From: Hoplostethus atlanticus
Taxonomy: Eukaryota; Chordata; Actinopteri; Trachichthyiformes; Trachichthyidae
Assembly: GCA_034670405.1 (NCBI GenBank)
Contig: JAXDDX010000007.1
Span: forward strand, 1,636,001-1,700,000
Length of the DNA: 64,000 nucleotides
Direction: 5' to 3'
Notes under the pieces: model-generated
The model's input: the letters and a program-made list of their open reading frames with translations, nothing else
Databases searched by the model: none
What the model was told of the DNA's origin: nothing
Position numbers and translations under genes: made by a program
Shown here: positions 62,052 through 64,000 of the stretch, in pieces
Numbering within the stretch: position 1 is the first letter of the stretch
Layout of the letters: each line of letters opens with the position of its first letter

Positions 62052-64000
62052 ATGTGCAAGAATAACGCTGCAGTGGCAACGCCGAGCCTGGGGATACTGT
62101 GTGAATTTGCCTGTCACTTATAAAAAGCTACACAAGGGACAGAGAGCATTCCTCTGGGATTAGCGTTTTCCTATGCGTTTTATGCTCTTGTTAAATTAAG
62201 TATCACGCTATTGTCACTTTATTGTATTATTAGTAGTATTAGTTTTTTGCGAGGTCCTATGGTGTTTGGCGCCTCGGTCCCTGCTTGTGCTTTGGCGGGG
62301 TTTCATCAAAATGTGGCTTTTGACGAATGAAAAACCCTCAAACGGCAGCTTCAGTTTCTATTCATTTGTTGAGTGATGCGTTATATCAGGGGTGATGTGT
62401 GTCTATGTGTTGCTGTATTTGAGCACCTGTCTTTTAACGCGTCTCATGATGAGTGCTTTTGAAAGTGAGGGACGGGACACAAAATTGGGTGACAGAAAGA
62501 TTCAAATGGGTATTTGAATTATTATTTTTTTCTTTACCATTTTACTTTCTTTTTTAAAAAAATCTTTTTATTGGGAATACAGAAACAATACAGAAGTATG
62601 AAATAAGTATTTCCCATTTTTGTTACCATTTTACTTTTACATGAAGCTATTGTCGTCACGAGACCCTGCAATGGGGACGGTGTGTTGGATTAAGTACTGA
62701 GAGGTAGTAGTTGAGTAGATTACGAATCAATGTAATTTTGGGATTCCCCCTCTTCAAAGGCTGACCTCGACTTCCACAGACAAGCAGTCTCTCTTCTGGC
62801 CAGCAGCCACCCCCCGAAAAGAGACAAGAAACCAGACAAATAAGTTGACTCGTGTGAACACGCAAACTAATAATAATAGAAACAAACGATAGGCTTCCGC
62901 TTCTGCCTTGAGTGAGGAAGAATTCAAGAGAGAATTGTTTTAATCTCAGAGTCACGCTGTCACACCCGCCTCGAAATACCCAGCTCAATAAATGGAGCAT
63001 CGATAGGGGAGCATTTGTGGATGATTGATGTGTGATCGTGTGTGCGCTTGTGTGTGTGTGTGTGTATGTGTGTGTGTGTGTGCGCGCGCGCTTGTGTGTG
63101 TGTATGTGTGTGTACCTGCGGAAACAACATTGATTTCACTGGCCGCGTGTGGGTTAGGAGGTAAGGAAGGCCTGTGGAAAATAGCAGCGTTTTATAACCA
63201 CTGAGGTGTACTGAGATACAGGAACTACCACAGGACAGCAGTGAATATGATGCTAACAGCAATAAACCCGATCCCACGAGACCACTGAGCAAAAACAATT
63301 TCCCATTTTCCCATTGTTGTTTTTTTTTTTAATAAGGGATGCTAATATTTTTCACCCCCCGGTGTACAGTGTGAGCACATGCATCATAGGAATCATATGC
63401 AATCAATAGCACAATGCATGTGCTATGAACATGCAGCAAGAACACACACGCACACACACGCACTCCTGAAGTGGGCTCCATGGCCACGTTTCCTCTGTGT
63501 CATGTAAACACTATTGTGCGGCGGGCGATAGGGATCACTGGAACCTAATTGTTTGAGGCAATATTCGCAGCGCATTTCATGGAGAAAGTGACAAACAATG
63601 CCGCGAGCGCCAGCTGGGACAGGCGCTCCCTCTCTCTCCTGCTCTACTGAGACAGATGTGGCCGCGGGTGTTTATTTTTTCCCCCCCGATTGGCCTGGAG
63701 ACCGGGGCCCATCCAAGACATCGGACAACGTGGAGAAAGAGTTAGGATTTATGATTGGGGGGTTTAGGATGAAACGTGTGAGTCAGTGAGTGACGTGGAC
63801 CTGCGCTGCTCCCCACTCGGCAGGTGTTTGTTCAAACTGCAGCCGAAATGTTTCTGGAAATGAAATGGACGAACAAGATTGTTATTAGAATTTCATAAAT
63901 AGGACCTAATCGGATTAGATATTTTTTTTTAGACAGAAATTAAAACATAAGATCAGTGTCACACATGAGAAAAGAACATTATCTTAGAGAGCAACACACA
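62052..64000. other. Gene-free end of the window
   Basis: No supported gene. It contains a TG/GC tract (63045-63115) and T/A runs. An open stretch at 63598-63789 has no family similarity. Exons of the possible - strand gene ending at 61816 could lie here but were not found. Confidence 0.4.

Noticed and set aside
63598-63789. 63-codon + strand open frame (MPRAPAGTGAPSL…)
   Set aside because: Low complexity at the start, no family similarity, no splice or poly(A) support.

Overview
The window is nuclear DNA of a ray-finned fish. Genes are split by GT-AG introns, dinucleotide microsatellites (CA/TG, CT/GA) are very dense, and the best protein matches by recognition are vertebrate transcription and signalling genes. 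I find seven recognisable protein genes or gene parts, three weaker gene candidates and four transposon remnants. No tRNA, rRNA or CRISPR was seen. All calls rest on reading the sequence and recalling families; no database search was possible.

Layout. From 1 to about 27 kb lies the 3' part of a nuclear factor I X gene (nfix, + strand): eight coding exons plus the terminal SWFL exon, then a 3' UTR of about 5 kb. Between 27.6 and 30.2 kb, on the - strand, is a phase-consistent set of small exons for a Pro/Gln-rich protein that I do not recognise; its intron carries a hAT transposon with a perfect 8-bp target duplication. rnf11 (RING-H2 adaptor/E3) follows at 30.9-33.7 kb (+). A second hAT element and an L2-like LINE tail lie at 35.2-36.3 kb. 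An unrecognised, frame-broken - strand gene lies at 36.5-37.6 kb. hmox1 (heme oxygenase 1, - strand, complete, 285 aa) lies at 39.6-41.7 kb. An HMGXB4-like gene without an HMG box (+) lies at 43.7-45.9 kb, and a double-GTPase GIMAP gene (+) at 46.8-52.0 kb. lyl1 (TAL1/LYL1-type bHLH factor, - strand) is at 54.8-58.1 kb. The last 6 kb hold only repeats and one possible terminal exon.

Context. NFIX and LYL1 are neighbours on human 19p13, and HMOX1 and HMGXB4 lie close together on human 22q12, so this fish segment joins two conserved blocks, with rnf11 and a GIMAP gene placed between nfix and lyl1. The genes do not form a pathway. The strongest regulatory signal is a roughly 61-63-bp tandem repeat just upstream of the hmox1 TATA box; each unit holds a copy, intact or decayed, of the NRF2/MAF antioxidant-response core.

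Quality note. Four genes (nfix, the orphan gene, the GIMAP gene, lyl1) show frame breaks inside otherwise well-preserved exons, mostly in low-complexity tracts. hmox1, rnf11 and the HMGXB4-like gene are intact. Consensus indels in the assembly are a serious alternative to real mutation.
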